In this document: positions 36,975 through 45,962 of the stretch, one piece after another | Layout: each line of letters starts with the position of its first letter | Position numbering within the stretch: position 1 is the stretch's first letter | Assembly (NCBI RefSeq): GCF_000418325.1 | Contig: NC_021658.1 | Span: 12,380,501-12,444,500 of the forward strand | Length of the DNA: 64,000 nucleotides | Source: Sorangium cellulosum So0157-2 | Lineage (GTDB): Bacteria > Myxococcota_A > Polyangia > Polyangiales > Polyangiaceae | Reading direction: 5' to 3' | The notes under the pieces: generated by a model | The model's database searches: none | The model's input: only the letters and a program-made list of their open reading frames with translations | Told to the model about the DNA's origin: nothing | Program-made: the position numbers and the translations under genes

Positions 36975-37727
36975 CTACCGCGCTTCGATCTTCGGCGCGT
37001 CGAAGAGGCCGGAGACCCACCGGAGCTTCGGGGCGCCCTCGTCGATCCAGCGATCGCGCACCCGGCGCGCGAGCTCGGGGTGCTCGGTCGCCTTCACGGC
37101 GAGCACGGACACGAGGCACGTCCCCTGCCACGACTCGTAGGCGGCGACGGCTCCGGCGTAGTCGTCGCTGGCGAACACCGACGCGATGCTGCCGTCGAGG
37201 ACCTTGAACACGAGCGGCCGCACCTCGCCGTCGATCTCCTGCGTCGTCCGGATGATCTGCGCCTCCCCGAGCCGCACGCCGTAGCCGTCGGCGAGCGGCG
37301 CGTGCTTCGCCCAGAACTCGTCGAGGCAGCTGTCGGGGTCGCTCGGCCCCGAGGTGCTCGTGTAGAGGACCGACAGCGCGGCGTAGTGCTCGTCGCCGTA
37401 CCGGAACGTCGCGCGCGTCGGGTGGCTCCAGATCCGCACGCGGCGCCAGCTCTTCCCGTCGACCAGCGGCACGTCGAGCGTGTTGAAGCGGTCTCGCCGG
37501 CTCCCCCACGGCTCGGCCAGCAGCCGCTCGAGCGCGGCCCGCTCGGGGTCGGCGGCGTCGCCGCCAGGGTTCTCGCGGGTGACCGACGCCGGCGTCGGGG
37601 GCAACCCCGGCGGCCTCGACGGGGGGGTGCTGCTGCAGGCGGCGGCCGCGAGGCACGCGAGGAGAGGGACCGCCGACGCGGCCCTCCGACCGGTGGAAGA
37701 GCGCGCAGTCGGCCTGGAGCAGGGCAT
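36975..37727 (-). CDS. Putative lipoprotein of unknown function
   Basis: About 250 residues from the ATG at 37727. The N-terminus is basic and then hydrophobic, ending LACLAAAACSSTPP, which looks like a lipobox with Cys as first mature residue. The mature part begins Pro-rich and continues with a soluble domain containing RVRIWSHPTRATFRYGDEHYAALSVLYTS and Cys residues (DSCLDEFW, SWQGTCLVSV) that could form a disulfide. No family recognised. Lies downstream of the DUF362 gene on the same strand, with a 67-nt gap. Confidence 0.65.
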   Translation of the reverse strand: MPCSRPTARSSTGRRAASAVPLLACLAAAACSSTPPSRPPGLPPTPASVTRENPGGDAADPERAALERLLAEPWGSRRDRFNTLDVPLVDGKSWRRVRIWSHPTRATFRYGDEHYAALSVLYTSTSGPSDPDSCLDEFWAKHAPLADGYGVRLGEAQIIRTTQEIDGEVRPLVFKVLDGSIASVFASDDYAGAVAAYESWQGTCLVSVLAVKATEHPELARRVRDRWIDEGAPKLRWVSGLFDAPKIEAR

Positions 37728-37794
37728 GGGCAACACGAGCCTCGGCAAGCGGTTCTCAGCGACGGCAGCCCCGCGAGCGAATCCCGCGGCGCCG

Positions 37795-38895
37795 CTACAA
37801 TCGGACCTCGCGCATCGAAATTTTATTCTTGTCGAAGATGCCCAGCCCGAGCTCACCGGCGATGCGGATGTACGAGGGCTCCCGGCTCGCCTCCTTGAGC
37901 GTGGGCAGCCCGTTCTCCTTGCGCCATCCCTCGACCACGCCCCAGCCGATCACATCCATGGCGACCGGATCGGTCGTGGCGTACACCGATTCGTGCAGGA
38001 CGCGCCGCTTCGGGTTCTTGTCGAGCGGGCCCTGATCGTAGATGAGCTTGAAGCCGTCCGTGATGTGCAGCCGGACGCGGCTCTTCACGACGTCCTGCGC
38101 GTAGAGCTCGGCGATCTGCGGGCTCGCGGTGTGCTCGTGGAAGGAGTGCGGGTTGATGGTCGCGCCGTGGGTGATGTTCTTGAGACAGCCGGTGTAGCCG
38201 CAGATCGAGTGGTCCTTGATCAGCGAGACGTTGATCACCGCGGTCGCCTCGGTGAAGGGGCGGACGAACTTGGTGGGGATGCCGCAGACCGAGATGCTCG
38301 GCATCACCGCGTCCTTGTTCTCGTGCACCGCGGCGCGGATCCCGGCCGGGAACTCGGCGGCCGGCTTGGCCGTCCGGTCGGCGCAGCGGGTGCCGGCGAG
38401 GAAGGACGGGTACTGCTCGAAGATCATCACGTTCTCCGCGGGGACGCCGGCCGCGATGACCCCGCGCACGATCTCGAGCACGAGCTCCTTGTTGGTGGCC
38501 ATGGTCGCGCCCTTCTGGCCGGCGATCCCGTTGGCCTTGATCGCCACGCGGTCGTCCTTGTGGACGAAGCGGCCGAACGCGGCGCCGAGATCGCTCTTCC
38601 CGGTGAGCTCCGCCATGGCCCGCTCGAGCATCGCCTTCGCCGCGGCCGCCTCGGGCCAGAGGCCGTTCGGCTGCAGCGAGTTCGACTTCGTGACCTTCAC
38701 GATCTTCCCTGGGATGGAGAGCGGCGTGAAGCCGGGGGGCGGCTTGGCCGCGAGGCTCGGCGGCGCGTCCGCGAGCGCGGCGTGCGGGCCGAGGAGCACG
38801 GCGCCCGCGGTGCCGGCGGCGAGGCCGCCGAGGAAGGCTCGGCGCGAGCGCCCCGCGGGGCCGGGATCAACGAAGCGACGGGGATCGTAGGGCAT
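37795..38895 (-). CDS. DUF362 domain protein with Tat signal
   Basis: Exported protein of about 366 residues. A twin-arginine signal (SRRAFLGGLAAGTAGAVLLG) precedes a DUF362 domain: FVHKDDRVAIKANGIAGQKGA, NKELVLEIVRGVIAAGVPAENV, ATAVINVSLIKDHSICGYTGCLKN (landmarks given in pieces) and a C-terminal TDPVAMDVIGWGVVEGWR. DUF362 proteins often accompany ferredoxin-like modules, but no CxxC cluster is seen here, only scattered Cys. Tat export suggests a cofactor is bound before export. The ATG at 38895 is the first start consistent with the signal. Confidence 0.82.
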   Translation of the reverse strand: MPYDPRRFVDPGPAGRSRRAFLGGLAAGTAGAVLLGPHAALADAPPSLAAKPPPGFTPLSIPGKIVKVTKSNSLQPNGLWPEAAAAKAMLERAMAELTGKSDLGAAFGRFVHKDDRVAIKANGIAGQKGATMATNKELVLEIVRGVIAAGVPAENVMIFEQYPSFLAGTRCADRTAKPAAEFPAGIRAAVHENKDAVMPSISVCGIPTKFVRPFTEATAVINVSLIKDHSICGYTGCLKNITHGATINPHSFHEHTASPQIAELYAQDVVKSRVRLHITDGFKLIYDQGPLDKNPKRRVLHESVYATTDPVAMDVIGWGVVEGWRKENGLPTLKEASREPSYIRIAGELGLGIFDKNKISMREVRL

Positions 38896-39286
38896 AAGAC
38901 CTCGTGGTGAGCGCCTTGCGGCGGGGTGGATGCCGCCGGGTCGCCGGGCGCCCGGAGCGCTGATGGTAGCCGAGCTTCGCGCTCGAGACACGACGCCCGG
39001 CCCCGCCCCGGGCGCGCCGGCCTCCCGGACGGTGGCGCCCGGGCCTCCACCTTGCGGGGCCCGAGTTCCTCGGGCGGCCTCCGCGGCGGGGAGCGAGCTC
39101 GACCGGCGAGCGCGCCTCCGCCATGGCGGCGCCAGGCCGGCGAGCGCCGGTCGCGCGCCATTCGCCCGGTTTTTTCAGGGGATCGCGCGCCGGCATGCCG
39201 CTCGCTTGGCGGCGCCGCCGAGGAGACGAACGCCGCTCGCGAGCGCGGAGGGCGACGTCCTTTGCACGAGAAGGAGGCGCAGAGCG
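38896..39286. other. 391-nt divergent gap between the DUF362 and HhH genes
   Basis: Very GC-rich. No gene, RNA or recognised operator. Only the ribosome binding site AAGGAGG, at the far end before the HhH gene, is clear. Promoters for both divergent genes are presumably here. Confidence 0.4.
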
Positions 39287-39952
39287 ATGCAAGCGACATC
39301 GAAAGGGACGGGCTCGCCCGGCGGGCGTACCGATGCAGGGCAGGACGCCCATCCAGGGCAGGACGACGAGGTGCGTCGCCCGTGGCGGGAGCGGGCGCTG
39401 GCAGCGCTGAGGGACTCGGCCTGGACCGCGCTGGGCGGCAAGGTCGTGGCGTACGTCGCGGGGTTCTTCGCGCTGGCGCTCGTGGGCTCCGGGCACGCGC
39501 AGAGCCTGCTCCCGGACCGGAAGGCAGACCCGCCCGCCGGCCTGGCGATGGCCGCCGGCGACCCGGCGCCGTTCGGCGCCGCCGGAGGAAGCCCACCACC
39601 CCAGGTCACGGCCGAGCCTGTCGCCGATGCGGGGGTCGCAGCGGCGGCGGCGCCGCCGTCGCCCGGCGATGCGGCGGCGCCGCCGCCCGGCGATGGCGGG
39701 GCGGGCGCCCCGGCGGGCGGCGGCGTGACCGCAGACGGAAAGGTCGTGCTGAACCTCGCGACCGAGGCGGACCTCATGCGCCTTCCGGGCATCGGTCCGG
39801 CGAAGGCGGCGGCGATCCTGGCGCTCCGCGCCAAGATCAAGCGCTTCCGGAAGGTCGACGATCTGCTCCGGGTGAAGGGGCTAGGCCGGCGGTCGCTGAA
39901 GCGGCTGAGGCCGCTCGTGCTCATCGATCCTCCCTCCATCGGTCCTCCCTGA
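39287..39952 (+). CDS. ComEA-like helix-hairpin-helix protein
   Basis: Membrane-anchored protein of 221 residues. A charged N-terminus and one helix (KVVAYVAGFFALALVGSG) are followed by a long Pro/Ala/Gly-rich spacer (about 75-150). A C-terminal HhH DNA-binding domain (about 155-212) reads VLNLATEADLMRLPGIGPAKAAAIL then VDDLLRVKGLGRRSLKRLRP, with the two GIGxxK/GLGxxS hairpins of ComEA. This order (anchor, flexible linker, HhH) is that of the competence DNA receptor ComEA, though no other competence genes adjoin. The ATG at 39287 has AAGGAGG upstream. Confidence 0.85.
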   Translation: MQATSKGTGSPGGRTDAGQDAHPGQDDEVRRPWRERALAALRDSAWTALGGKVVAYVAGFFALALVGSGHAQSLLPDRKADPPAGLAMAAGDPAPFGAAGGSPPPQVTAEPVADAGVAAAAAPPSPGDAAAPPPGDGGAGAPAGGGVTADGKVVLNLATEADLMRLPGIGPAKAAAILALRAKIKRFRKVDDLLRVKGLGRRSLKRLRPLVLIDPPSIGPP

Positions 39953-40110
39953 ATCGAAGTTCCCATCACCGGACTGCGCTCGAATGTCTCGAGCGCGCCG
40001 CGCCTCGATCGCGTCGTGCAGAGCGGGAGGCGCCATGACCGGTGAGCGCGGCGAGCTCTCGCGCGGGAGGCCCCTTGCCCTCCGAGGGCGCTCGGGCACA
40101 CTGCGCCGCG

Positions 40111-41598
40111 ATGCACGTCCACTTCGTCGCCGTCGCGGGCACCGGTATGGGTGCGCTGGCGGGGCTCTTCAAGGCCGCGGGACACGAGGTCTCGGGCTCC
40201 GACGCCTCCTTTTACCCGCCCATGGGACCGGCCCTCGAGCGGTGGGGCATCCGGCTCATGACCGGGTTCGACCCCGCGCACCTCGATCCGCGGCCGGACC
40301 TCGTCGTGATCGGCAACGTCTGCCGCCCGACGAACCCCGAGGCGCGCGCGGCGATCGACGGCGGCATGCGGGTGACCACGATGGCGCACGCGCTCGCGGA
40401 CCACATGCTCGCCGGCCGCTCCCCGCTCATCGTCGCCGGTACGCACGGCAAGACGACGACCAGCTCGATGTGCGCGTGGCTCCTCCACGAGGCCGGCAGG
40501 GACCCGGGCTTCCTCATCGGCGGCCTCCCGAAGAACTTCGAGGCGAGCTTCCGGCTGCCCCAGAGCGCCGCCGCGGCGAGCGACCGGCGCGGCCTGCCGC
40601 TCCTCAACGACGCAGGCGCCGATCGCCGCCGGACGCCGTTCGTCGTCGAGGGCGACGAGTACGACACCGCCTTCTTCGAGAAGACGCCGAAGTTCTGGCA
40701 CTACCGGCCCGAGGTCGGCATCGTCACGTCGATCGAGCACGACCACATCGACATCTACCCCGACGCCGCGTCGTACGAGGCGGCGTTCCGCGGGTTCGTC
40801 GAGCGGATCCCGGAGGCGGGGCTCGTCGTGGCGGCCGCGCACGATCCGCGGGTCGTCGAGGTGGTGTCGCGGTCGGCGCGCGCCGAGGTCGCGTGGTTCG
40901 CGCTCGAGGGCGACGACACGCACGGAAAGCCGCCGCACTGGCTCGCCGCGCCCGCGGAGGCCGGCGCCGACGGCCAGTCGTTCGATCTGTACGCCGGCGG
41001 CGTGATGGCGGGGCGCGTCGCCCTGAAGATGCCGGGGCACCACAACGTGCGCAACGCCGTCGCGGCGATCGCGGCCGCGGCGCAGGGCTTCGGCGTGCCG
41101 CTCTCGACCGTGACCGCGGCGCTCGCCAGCTTCGAGGGCGTGCGGCGCCGGCAGGATCTCCTGTTCGAGGCGCGCGGGGTCCGCGTCTACGACGACTTCG
41201 CGCACCACCCGACCGCCGTGGACGAGACGCTGCGCGCGCTCCGGTCCAGGCACCCGAGCGGCGCGCTGTGGGCGGTGTTCGAGCCGCGCAGCGCGACGGC
41301 GTGCCGCGCCCTGCACCAGGAGCCCTACGCGCGCGCCTTCGACGCGGCCGACCGCGTGGTGCTCGCGCCGCTCGGGCGGCCGGACATCGCCGCGGCCGAG
41401 CGGCTCGATCTCGACCGGCTGGTGCGCGACCTCGCGCAGGCGGGCAAGCGCGCGGAGGCGGCGGCCTCGGTGGACGCGATCGTCGCCGCGATCGCGCGCG
41501 ACGCGCAGGAGGGCGACACGGTCGCGCTCCTGTCCAACGGGGCGTTCGGCGGCATCTACGACAAGCTCCGCGGCGCGCTGTCGACGAGGTCGCGATGA
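40111..41598 (+). CDS. mpl: UDP-MurNAc:L-Ala-gamma-D-Glu-meso-DAP ligase
   Basis: Murein-recycling ligase that reattaches recovered tripeptide to UDP-MurNAc, about 495 residues. The N-terminal MurNAc-binding fold has VHFVAVAGTGMGALAGLFKAAGHEVSGSD. The central ATPase domain has the P-loop VAGTHGKTTTSSM and EGDEYDTAFFEKTPKFWHYRPEV, which is specific to Mpl rather than MurC. The C-terminal domain contains GVRVYDDFAHHPTAV. The start is the ATG at 40111. Its stop overlaps the next gene's start (ATGA). Confidence 0.94.
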   Translation: MHVHFVAVAGTGMGALAGLFKAAGHEVSGSDASFYPPMGPALERWGIRLMTGFDPAHLDPRPDLVVIGNVCRPTNPEARAAIDGGMRVTTMAHALADHMLAGRSPLIVAGTHGKTTTSSMCAWLLHEAGRDPGFLIGGLPKNFEASFRLPQSAAAASDRRGLPLLNDAGADRRRTPFVVEGDEYDTAFFEKTPKFWHYRPEVGIVTSIEHDHIDIYPDAASYEAAFRGFVERIPEAGLVVAAAHDPRVVEVVSRSARAEVAWFALEGDDTHGKPPHWLAAPAEAGADGQSFDLYAGGVMAGRVALKMPGHHNVRNAVAAIAAAAQGFGVPLSTVTAALASFEGVRRRQDLLFEARGVRVYDDFAHHPTAVDETLRALRSRHPSGALWAVFEPRSATACRALHQEPYARAFDAADRVVLAPLGRPDIAAAERLDLDRLVRDLAQAGKRAEAAASVDAIVAAIARDAQEGDTVALLSNGAFGGIYDKLRGALSTRSR

Positions 41599-42449
41599 GC
41601 GGGCGCGGATCGGCGGAGCTGCTCGAGCTCTCCGGGATCGCGCTGCGCGTCGCCGAGGAGGCCGCGGCGCTCGTGCAGGCCGGGTTCCGCGCGGGCCCGC
41701 GCGGCCTGCGCGTGGAGGAGAAGGGGCCGCACGATCTCGTGACCCAGTTCGACCGGGCGAGCGAGGACCTGCTCGTCGCGCGGCTCGGCGCGCTCACGCC
41801 GGGCATCGCCGTGGTCGGCGAGGAGCAGGGCGCCGCGCGCGCCGCGGAGCCGCGCGGCGGGCTCGTCTGGTACGTCGATCCGCTCGACGGCACGACGAAC
41901 TTCGTCCACGGCCACCCGTTCTGGTGCGTCTCCGTCGGTCTGATGGACGACGACACGCCCGTCGCCGGCGCCGTGGTCGCGCCCATGCTCGGGCTCCGCT
42001 GGACGGGCTTCAGGCCGCGCGAGCCAGAGCCGCTCGGCGCCGCGACAGCGCCTGCGGTCGCCGGCGAGGCGCGCCGCAACGGCGAGCGCTGCGCGGTCAG
42101 CGCCACGGCGTCGCTGGCGCACGCGATGGTGGCGACCGGCTTTCCGACGGTGCGCGACCGGGCTCCGGACAACAACTTCGACGCCTTCGTGACCGTCAAG
42201 CGCAAAGCGCAGGCCGTGCGGCGCTGCGGAAGCGCGGCGATCGATCTCTGCATGGTCGCCGACGGGACGTACGACGCCTACTGGGAGCGCCGGCTCCACG
42301 CCTGGGACGTGGCCGCCGGGAGCGCGATCGTGCGCGGCGCGGGCGGCGTGATCACCGCGCTCGACGGCGGTCCACCGGACTACCACGTCGGCAACATCGT
42401 GGCGTCGAACGGCCTGGTCCACGACCCCATCATCGCGCTCTTCGCCTAG
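41595..42449 (+). CDS. Inositol monophosphatase-family phosphatase
   Basis: Metal-dependent phosphatase of about 284 residues in the IMPase/SuhB/CysQ superfamily. It shows VVGEEQG, WYVDPLDGTTNFVHGHPFWCVSVG (the DPxDGT metal motif), RRCGSAAIDLCMVADGTYDAYWE and HAWDVAAGSAIVRGAGG, all metal- or substrate-binding elements. SuhB-like inositol-1-phosphatase is likely, but other sugar phosphates are possible. The ATG overlaps the mpl stop (ATGA) and follows GAGG, so the two are co-translated. Confidence 0.9.
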   Translation: MSGRGSAELLELSGIALRVAEEAAALVQAGFRAGPRGLRVEEKGPHDLVTQFDRASEDLLVARLGALTPGIAVVGEEQGAARAAEPRGGLVWYVDPLDGTTNFVHGHPFWCVSVGLMDDDTPVAGAVVAPMLGLRWTGFRPREPEPLGAATAPAVAGEARRNGERCAVSATASLAHAMVATGFPTVRDRAPDNNFDAFVTVKRKAQAVRRCGSAAIDLCMVADGTYDAYWERRLHAWDVAAGSAIVRGAGGVITALDGGPPDYHVGNIVASNGLVHDPIIALFA

Positions 42450-42568
42450 CCCGGCTCGCCGGCCCGCTCGGTCGCCAGGTCGCTCGACGGCCGGCTCAGG
42501 ACCATCCGTAGGACGTCGGACGCTCGCGCACGAGCGTCGCGGCGTGAGCGCGAGACGAACGCGGCGAC

Positions 42569-42644
42569 GCGACCGACGCGACCGACGCGACCGACGCGAC
42601 CGACGCGACGACCAACGGCCACAACCGACCAACGGCCGCAACCG
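42569..42644. repeat. 9-bp tandem repeat followed by a 17-bp direct repeat upstream of the 6S RNA
   Basis: Four full copies of GCGACCGAC plus a partial copy (42569-42610). They are followed by two near-identical 17-bp units starting GACCAACGGCC (about 42609-42644). They lie between the phosphatase stop (42449) and the 6S promoter (42690), in a stretch with no gene. Confidence 0.8.
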
Positions 42645-42689
42645 ACGGAAGCACGCGACGCAAAACGTGAGAACCGTGCGGAGCAGCGG

Positions 42690-42717
42690 TTGACGGGGCC
42701 GCCCACGGAACTATCCT
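42690..42717 (+). promoter_or_regulatory. Sigma-70-type promoter of the 6S RNA gene
   Basis: A -35 box TTGACG (42690-42695) and a -10 box TATCCT (42712-42717) are separated by 16 nt. This places transcription start near 42724, just before the first paired base of the RNA. It is the clearest housekeeping promoter in the window. Confidence 0.75.
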
Positions 42718-42723
42718 ATGGTC

Positions 42724-42912
42724 GTTCCCTCTGCCGACTTCGTGAGGCGCTGGACGATTGAATCCCGAGTAAGCGAGAACCAGGGAGCCAACAACGATAC
42801 CGTGGTGAGCTAGGCCCGGAACCATTCACCGGGAAGCCTGAAGCGGTACTTAGGCTCCCACCTAGCAGCTATGCTAGGGGTTCAAGTCCTTCTGCCCACG
42901 TCCTCGGCGGTA
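42724..42912 (+). ncRNA. ssrS: 6S RNA
   Basis: Regulatory RNA that binds the housekeeping RNA polymerase by mimicking an open promoter. About 189 nt fold into one long rod. Pairings visible: CTGCCGA 42731-42737 with TCGGCGG 42904-42910, GGAC 42752-42755 with GTCC 42886-42889, TTGAATCCC 42758-42766 with GGGGTTCAA 42877-42885, GGGAGCC 42783-42789 with GGCTCCC 42853-42859, TACCG 42798-42802 with CGGTA 42844-42848, and an apical CCCGG/CCGGG hairpin (42815-42819 with 42829-42833). The large central bubble has its small 3' hairpin CCTAGC/GCTAGG (42861-42878). GGTGAGC and GGGAAGCCT around the apex recall E. coli 6S. Ends are inferred from promoter and stem. Confidence 0.85.
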
Positions 42913-42927
42913 CGGAACATCTCTCCT

Positions 42928-42960
42928 CTGCGGGCCGTTCATGCGGCCCGCAGTTCTTTT
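42928..42960 (+). terminator. Intrinsic terminator of the 6S RNA gene
   Basis: A perfect 10-bp stem CTGCGGGCCG/CGGCCCGCAG (42928-42937 with 42944-42953), with loop TTCATG, is followed directly by TTCTTTT. It is the only textbook Rho-independent terminator I see in the window, and it ends the 6S transcript about 15 nt after the closing stem. Confidence 0.9.
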
Positions 42961-43103
42961 GTGCGCGCGACATCCGCTGCGCCCGCGACAGGTGCCCGGC
43001 GGTCGCCGCACCGCGGCGTCGCCGGGTGACGCACGCCGCCCGCCCAGGCGCCGTGCGGCGCGCACGGGGTGCGGGGTCCCGTGCGGCGCGCCGCACAGGA
43101 CGC

Positions 43104-43190
43104 GCGTCGGTCCAGGCCAGCGCGCGCCGCGCGGGCCGGCGTCGGTCCAGGCCGGCGCACCGCGCGGGGCGCGCGTCGGTCCAGGCCAGC
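43104..43190. repeat. About 35-bp direct repeat, three copies, upstream of the cupredoxin-like gene
   Basis: The core GCGTCGGTCCAGGCC begins at 43104, 43139 and 43173, with GC-rich spacers between. It lies in the 42961-43318 gap between the 6S terminator and the next gene; no gene is recognised in that gap. Confidence 0.75.
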
Positions 43191-43318
43191 GCGCAGGCGG
43201 CGCCGGTGTGCGGCGGAGCAGCGCGACGCGGGGCGCGCGGCGCGCGATGCCATCGCGCGGACCGCGGCCCGGCTTTTGTTTCCGTTCTCATCCCCCTTCC
43301 GGTAGCTTCGGCCCTGCG

Positions 43319-44161
43319 ATGGACACGAGATCCCCTCGATCTGCAGGAGCGCAGCACGACGAGCGGCGCCCGCTCGGCGGCGCAGCGCGGTTTGGATCGT
43401 CAAGCCACCTCGGGCGCCGCGCCTCCGGCCGCTCGCGCCTCGCACGGCGCCTGGCCCTGACGCTCGCGATCCTCATGGTGCCCGGGGCGGCCCTGGCCGC
43501 GGTGACGCTCAAGGGCAGGACCACGGGCATGCCCAAGCTCCTGAACCCGGTCTGGAACGAGGCCAAGGACCCGAAGGCGAACCGGTACACGTTCCGCGAG
43601 CCCTCCCCGACCGTCCGGGCCGATGTCCGCGCGCTCGTCGGCTACATGCCGAAGGAGCTGTGCGTCGTCGCGCTCGGCGAGAAGGGCGAGCCGCAAAAGA
43701 CGCCGCGGACCGTCGTCATCTCGGGCGGCCGCACCTCGCCCGTGACCGTCGTCGTCGCCCCGGGCCAGCAGATCCAGTTCGAGAACCACGATCCGTTCCC
43801 GCACAAGATCCACGACGTCGGCAACAAGGCGCTCCCGCCGGTCGAGATCGGCGCCGCCAAGACCCGCGCCTGGACGCCGCCAGGGCCGGGCAAGTACGAG
43901 ATCCGCGACCAGCTCGCCCCGAGCATCCGGTCGTGGATCGTCGTCGAGCCGAAGGCCGTGGCGAGCGCCTACCCGGACCGTCAGGGGAGCTTCGCCCTGG
44001 AGGTCGAGGCCGGCACGTACACGCTCCAGGGCTACTTCAACGGCGAGCCGGTCGGGAAGACCGTCGAGGCCGTCGTGAAGCCGGGGCCGGACCAGCAGCT
44101 CCTCAGGGAGCCCGTCGTCGTGGGCGAGGCCGGTGGGCCGAGCGCGGAGGCAGGAAAGTAG
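43319..44161 (+). CDS. Exported cupredoxin-like domain protein
   Basis: About 280 residues from the ATG at 43319. A long basic N-terminus runs into a signal-like helix (LARRLALTLAILMVPGAALA), so the true start may be a little further in. The mature part contains a cupredoxin-like beta sandwich: VTVVVAPGQQIQFENHDPFPHKIHD (the usual N-H/P-H strand turn), PGKYEIRDQLAPSIRSWIVVE, and a final VEAGTYTLQGYFNGEPVG. The type I copper Cys-His-Met set is not complete, so copper binding is doubtful. It is followed after 3 nt by the sensor-like gene. Confidence 0.75.
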   Translation: MDTRSPRSAGAQHDERRPLGGAARFGSSSHLGRRASGRSRLARRLALTLAILMVPGAALAAVTLKGRTTGMPKLLNPVWNEAKDPKANRYTFREPSPTVRADVRALVGYMPKELCVVALGEKGEPQKTPRTVVISGGRTSPVTVVVAPGQQIQFENHDPFPHKIHDVGNKALPPVEIGAAKTRAWTPPGPGKYEIRDQLAPSIRSWIVVEPKAVASAYPDRQGSFALEVEAGTYTLQGYFNGEPVGKTVEAVVKPGPDQQLLREPVVVGEAGGPSAEAGK

Positions 44162-44164
44162 GCC

Positions 44165-45928
44165 ATGCTGCTGTCGCGCTTCTGGTACGGGGTGCTCGCG
44201 CTCGCGCTCGGCGCCGCGATCTTCGTCCTCTTCGTCGCCGCCCAGCTCTACAACCGCTCGAGCCACCGCGCGATGAGCGAGGCGCTCAGCGCCGACTCCA
44301 GCGCCGTCGAGTGGTTCCTCAACGACGACGCCCGAAAACGATCGAGCGCGCTCATCCGCGTCGCGCTGAACCCGGCCCTGCGGACGGCGCTCGCCAAGTC
44401 GTCGGCCGACCCCAAGCCGGGCGCCGAGCAGCGCGAGAAGGCCCGCACCGCGCTGCGCAGCGCGGTCGCCGAGGTGCCTCCGGAGCTGAAGTTCGACCAC
44501 GTGTGGGCCGTCGACGCGGCCGGCCGGGTCGTCGCGTCGGTGGACTTCGAGCACCGCGAGGACTGGGAGCTCGGCGGCTACCCGCTCGTCGCCGACGCCC
44601 TCCACGGCTGGATCCGCGACGACGCGTGGGTCTGGAAGGGCCGCATCCTGCGCGTCGTCGCGCGCCCCGTCGAGCAGGACGTCAACGGCGAGCCGGTCGG
44701 GGCCGTGATCGGCGCCAAGATCATCGACGACACCTTCGCCCGCGCGGTCACGAAGCGCACCGGCGCCGCCGTGGGCTTCTACGCCGAGGGGGCGCGCGTC
44801 GCCTCCGGCGCGCCCGAGGGGTTCGACAAGGCGAACCTCGACCAGATCACGCAGGATCTGAAGCTGCTCGACGACAACAAGGACTACCTCGAGAAGGGGC
44901 GCTCCGAGGTCCGCGTCATCGGCCAGCACCTCGGGGTCGTCTACGCGCGGTTGCCCGGCGAGGCGTGGGAGCTGGGCGCCGGCTACGCGGTCGGCCGCCT
45001 CGCGGCGTCGGTCGACTCGCCGCTCAACTTCCTCGACAAGGCGAACAACGACGACAAGAGCCAGGTGCCCACGCTGCTGCTCCTGGCCGGCACCCTCGTC
45101 CTTGCGGCGATCGGGCTCGTGTTCTCGTTCCTGGAGCACACGCGGCCGCTCCACGTCTTCCGCAACGAGGCGGCGCGCTTCGCGAAGGGCGAGGTCGACG
45201 TGCTGGCGCCGAGCCGGTTCCGCGGCGCGTACCGGAAGATCGCGGCCGACATCAACGACGGCGTCGAGAAGGTGGCCGCGAAGGGCGGCGCGCCCCGGAA
45301 GGCCGCCGACCTCGAGCAGGTGCTCGGCCCGATCCCGGCGCAGCCGGCGATGAGCGCGTTCTCGGTGCCGCTCGGCCCCGGCGAGCCGCGCCCCGATTCG
45401 CGCCCGTCGTACCCGAAGCCCATGGTGAGCCCGCGCGGCCCGACGCGGCGGCCCGGCTCGCACCCGCTCAGCAACCCCCCGCCGGCCCGCGACTCCGAGG
45501 AGCCGGTCGAGGCGGTCGAGGAGATCTCGGACGCGAACATCGCGCCCTCCGCGCTCGGCCCGACGGGCGCCCCCGGGCGCCCGCCGCCGCGGCGCCCGCC
45601 GCCGCCGCCGCCGCCCAAGGCGCCGGGCGCGCCCGCCGCGGCGCCCCCGGTCGCCGAGGCGACGAGCGCGCCGGAGGCCCCGGCCGCGCGGCAGGACGGC
45701 GCGGGGGACCCGGACGAGCTCGCCGAGTGGAACGCCGTCTACGAGGAGTTCCTGTCGGTCAAGCAGCAGTGCGGGGAGCCCACGAACGCCCTCACCTTCG
45801 AGAAGTTCAAGGGGACGCTGCAGCGCAACAAGGACGCGCTCGTGGCGCGCCACAACTGCTCGCGCGTGCGCTTCACGGTCTACGTGAAGGACGGCAAGGC
45901 GGCGCTCAAGGCGTCGCCGGTGAAGTGA
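44165..45928 (+). CDS. Membrane protein resembling the MXAN_5187 family, sensor-like
   Basis: A 587-residue protein with an N-terminal helix (VLALALGAAIFVLFVAAQ), an extracytoplasmic region of about 270 residues built like a double CACHE/sensor domain (FDHVWAVDAAGRVVASVDFE, VGAVIGAKIIDDTFARAV), and a second helix (LLLLAGTLVLAAIGLVFSF). A HAMP-like stretch follows, then a long Pro/Ala-rich linker. A C-terminal domain (about 500-587) with EWNAVYEEFLSVKQQCG and LVARHNCSRVRFTVYVKDGKAALK resembles the MXAN_5187 C-terminal domain. No kinase or methyl-accepting module. Function unknown; it seems to join an outer sensor to an inner adaptor. Confidence 0.75.
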   Translation: MLLSRFWYGVLALALGAAIFVLFVAAQLYNRSSHRAMSEALSADSSAVEWFLNDDARKRSSALIRVALNPALRTALAKSSADPKPGAEQREKARTALRSAVAEVPPELKFDHVWAVDAAGRVVASVDFEHREDWELGGYPLVADALHGWIRDDAWVWKGRILRVVARPVEQDVNGEPVGAVIGAKIIDDTFARAVTKRTGAAVGFYAEGARVASGAPEGFDKANLDQITQDLKLLDDNKDYLEKGRSEVRVIGQHLGVVYARLPGEAWELGAGYAVGRLAASVDSPLNFLDKANNDDKSQVPTLLLLAGTLVLAAIGLVFSFLEHTRPLHVFRNEAARFAKGEVDVLAPSRFRGAYRKIAADINDGVEKVAAKGGAPRKAADLEQVLGPIPAQPAMSAFSVPLGPGEPRPDSRPSYPKPMVSPRGPTRRPGSHPLSNPPPARDSEEPVEAVEEISDANIAPSALGPTGAPGRPPPRRPPPPPPPKAPGAPAAAPPVAEATSAPEAPAARQDGAGDPDELAEWNAVYEEFLSVKQQCGEPTNALTFEKFKGTLQRNKDALVARHNCSRVRFTVYVKDGKAALKASPVK

Positions 45929-45962
45929 GCCGCCCGGGATCGCCCGCGCGGAGACGGAGAGC

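Noticed and set aside
42840..42905. tRNA-like 3' half (GGTTCAAGTCC resembling a T-arm)
   Set aside because: There is no acceptor or anticodon arm to match; the bases pair with the 5' side of the 6S rod instead.
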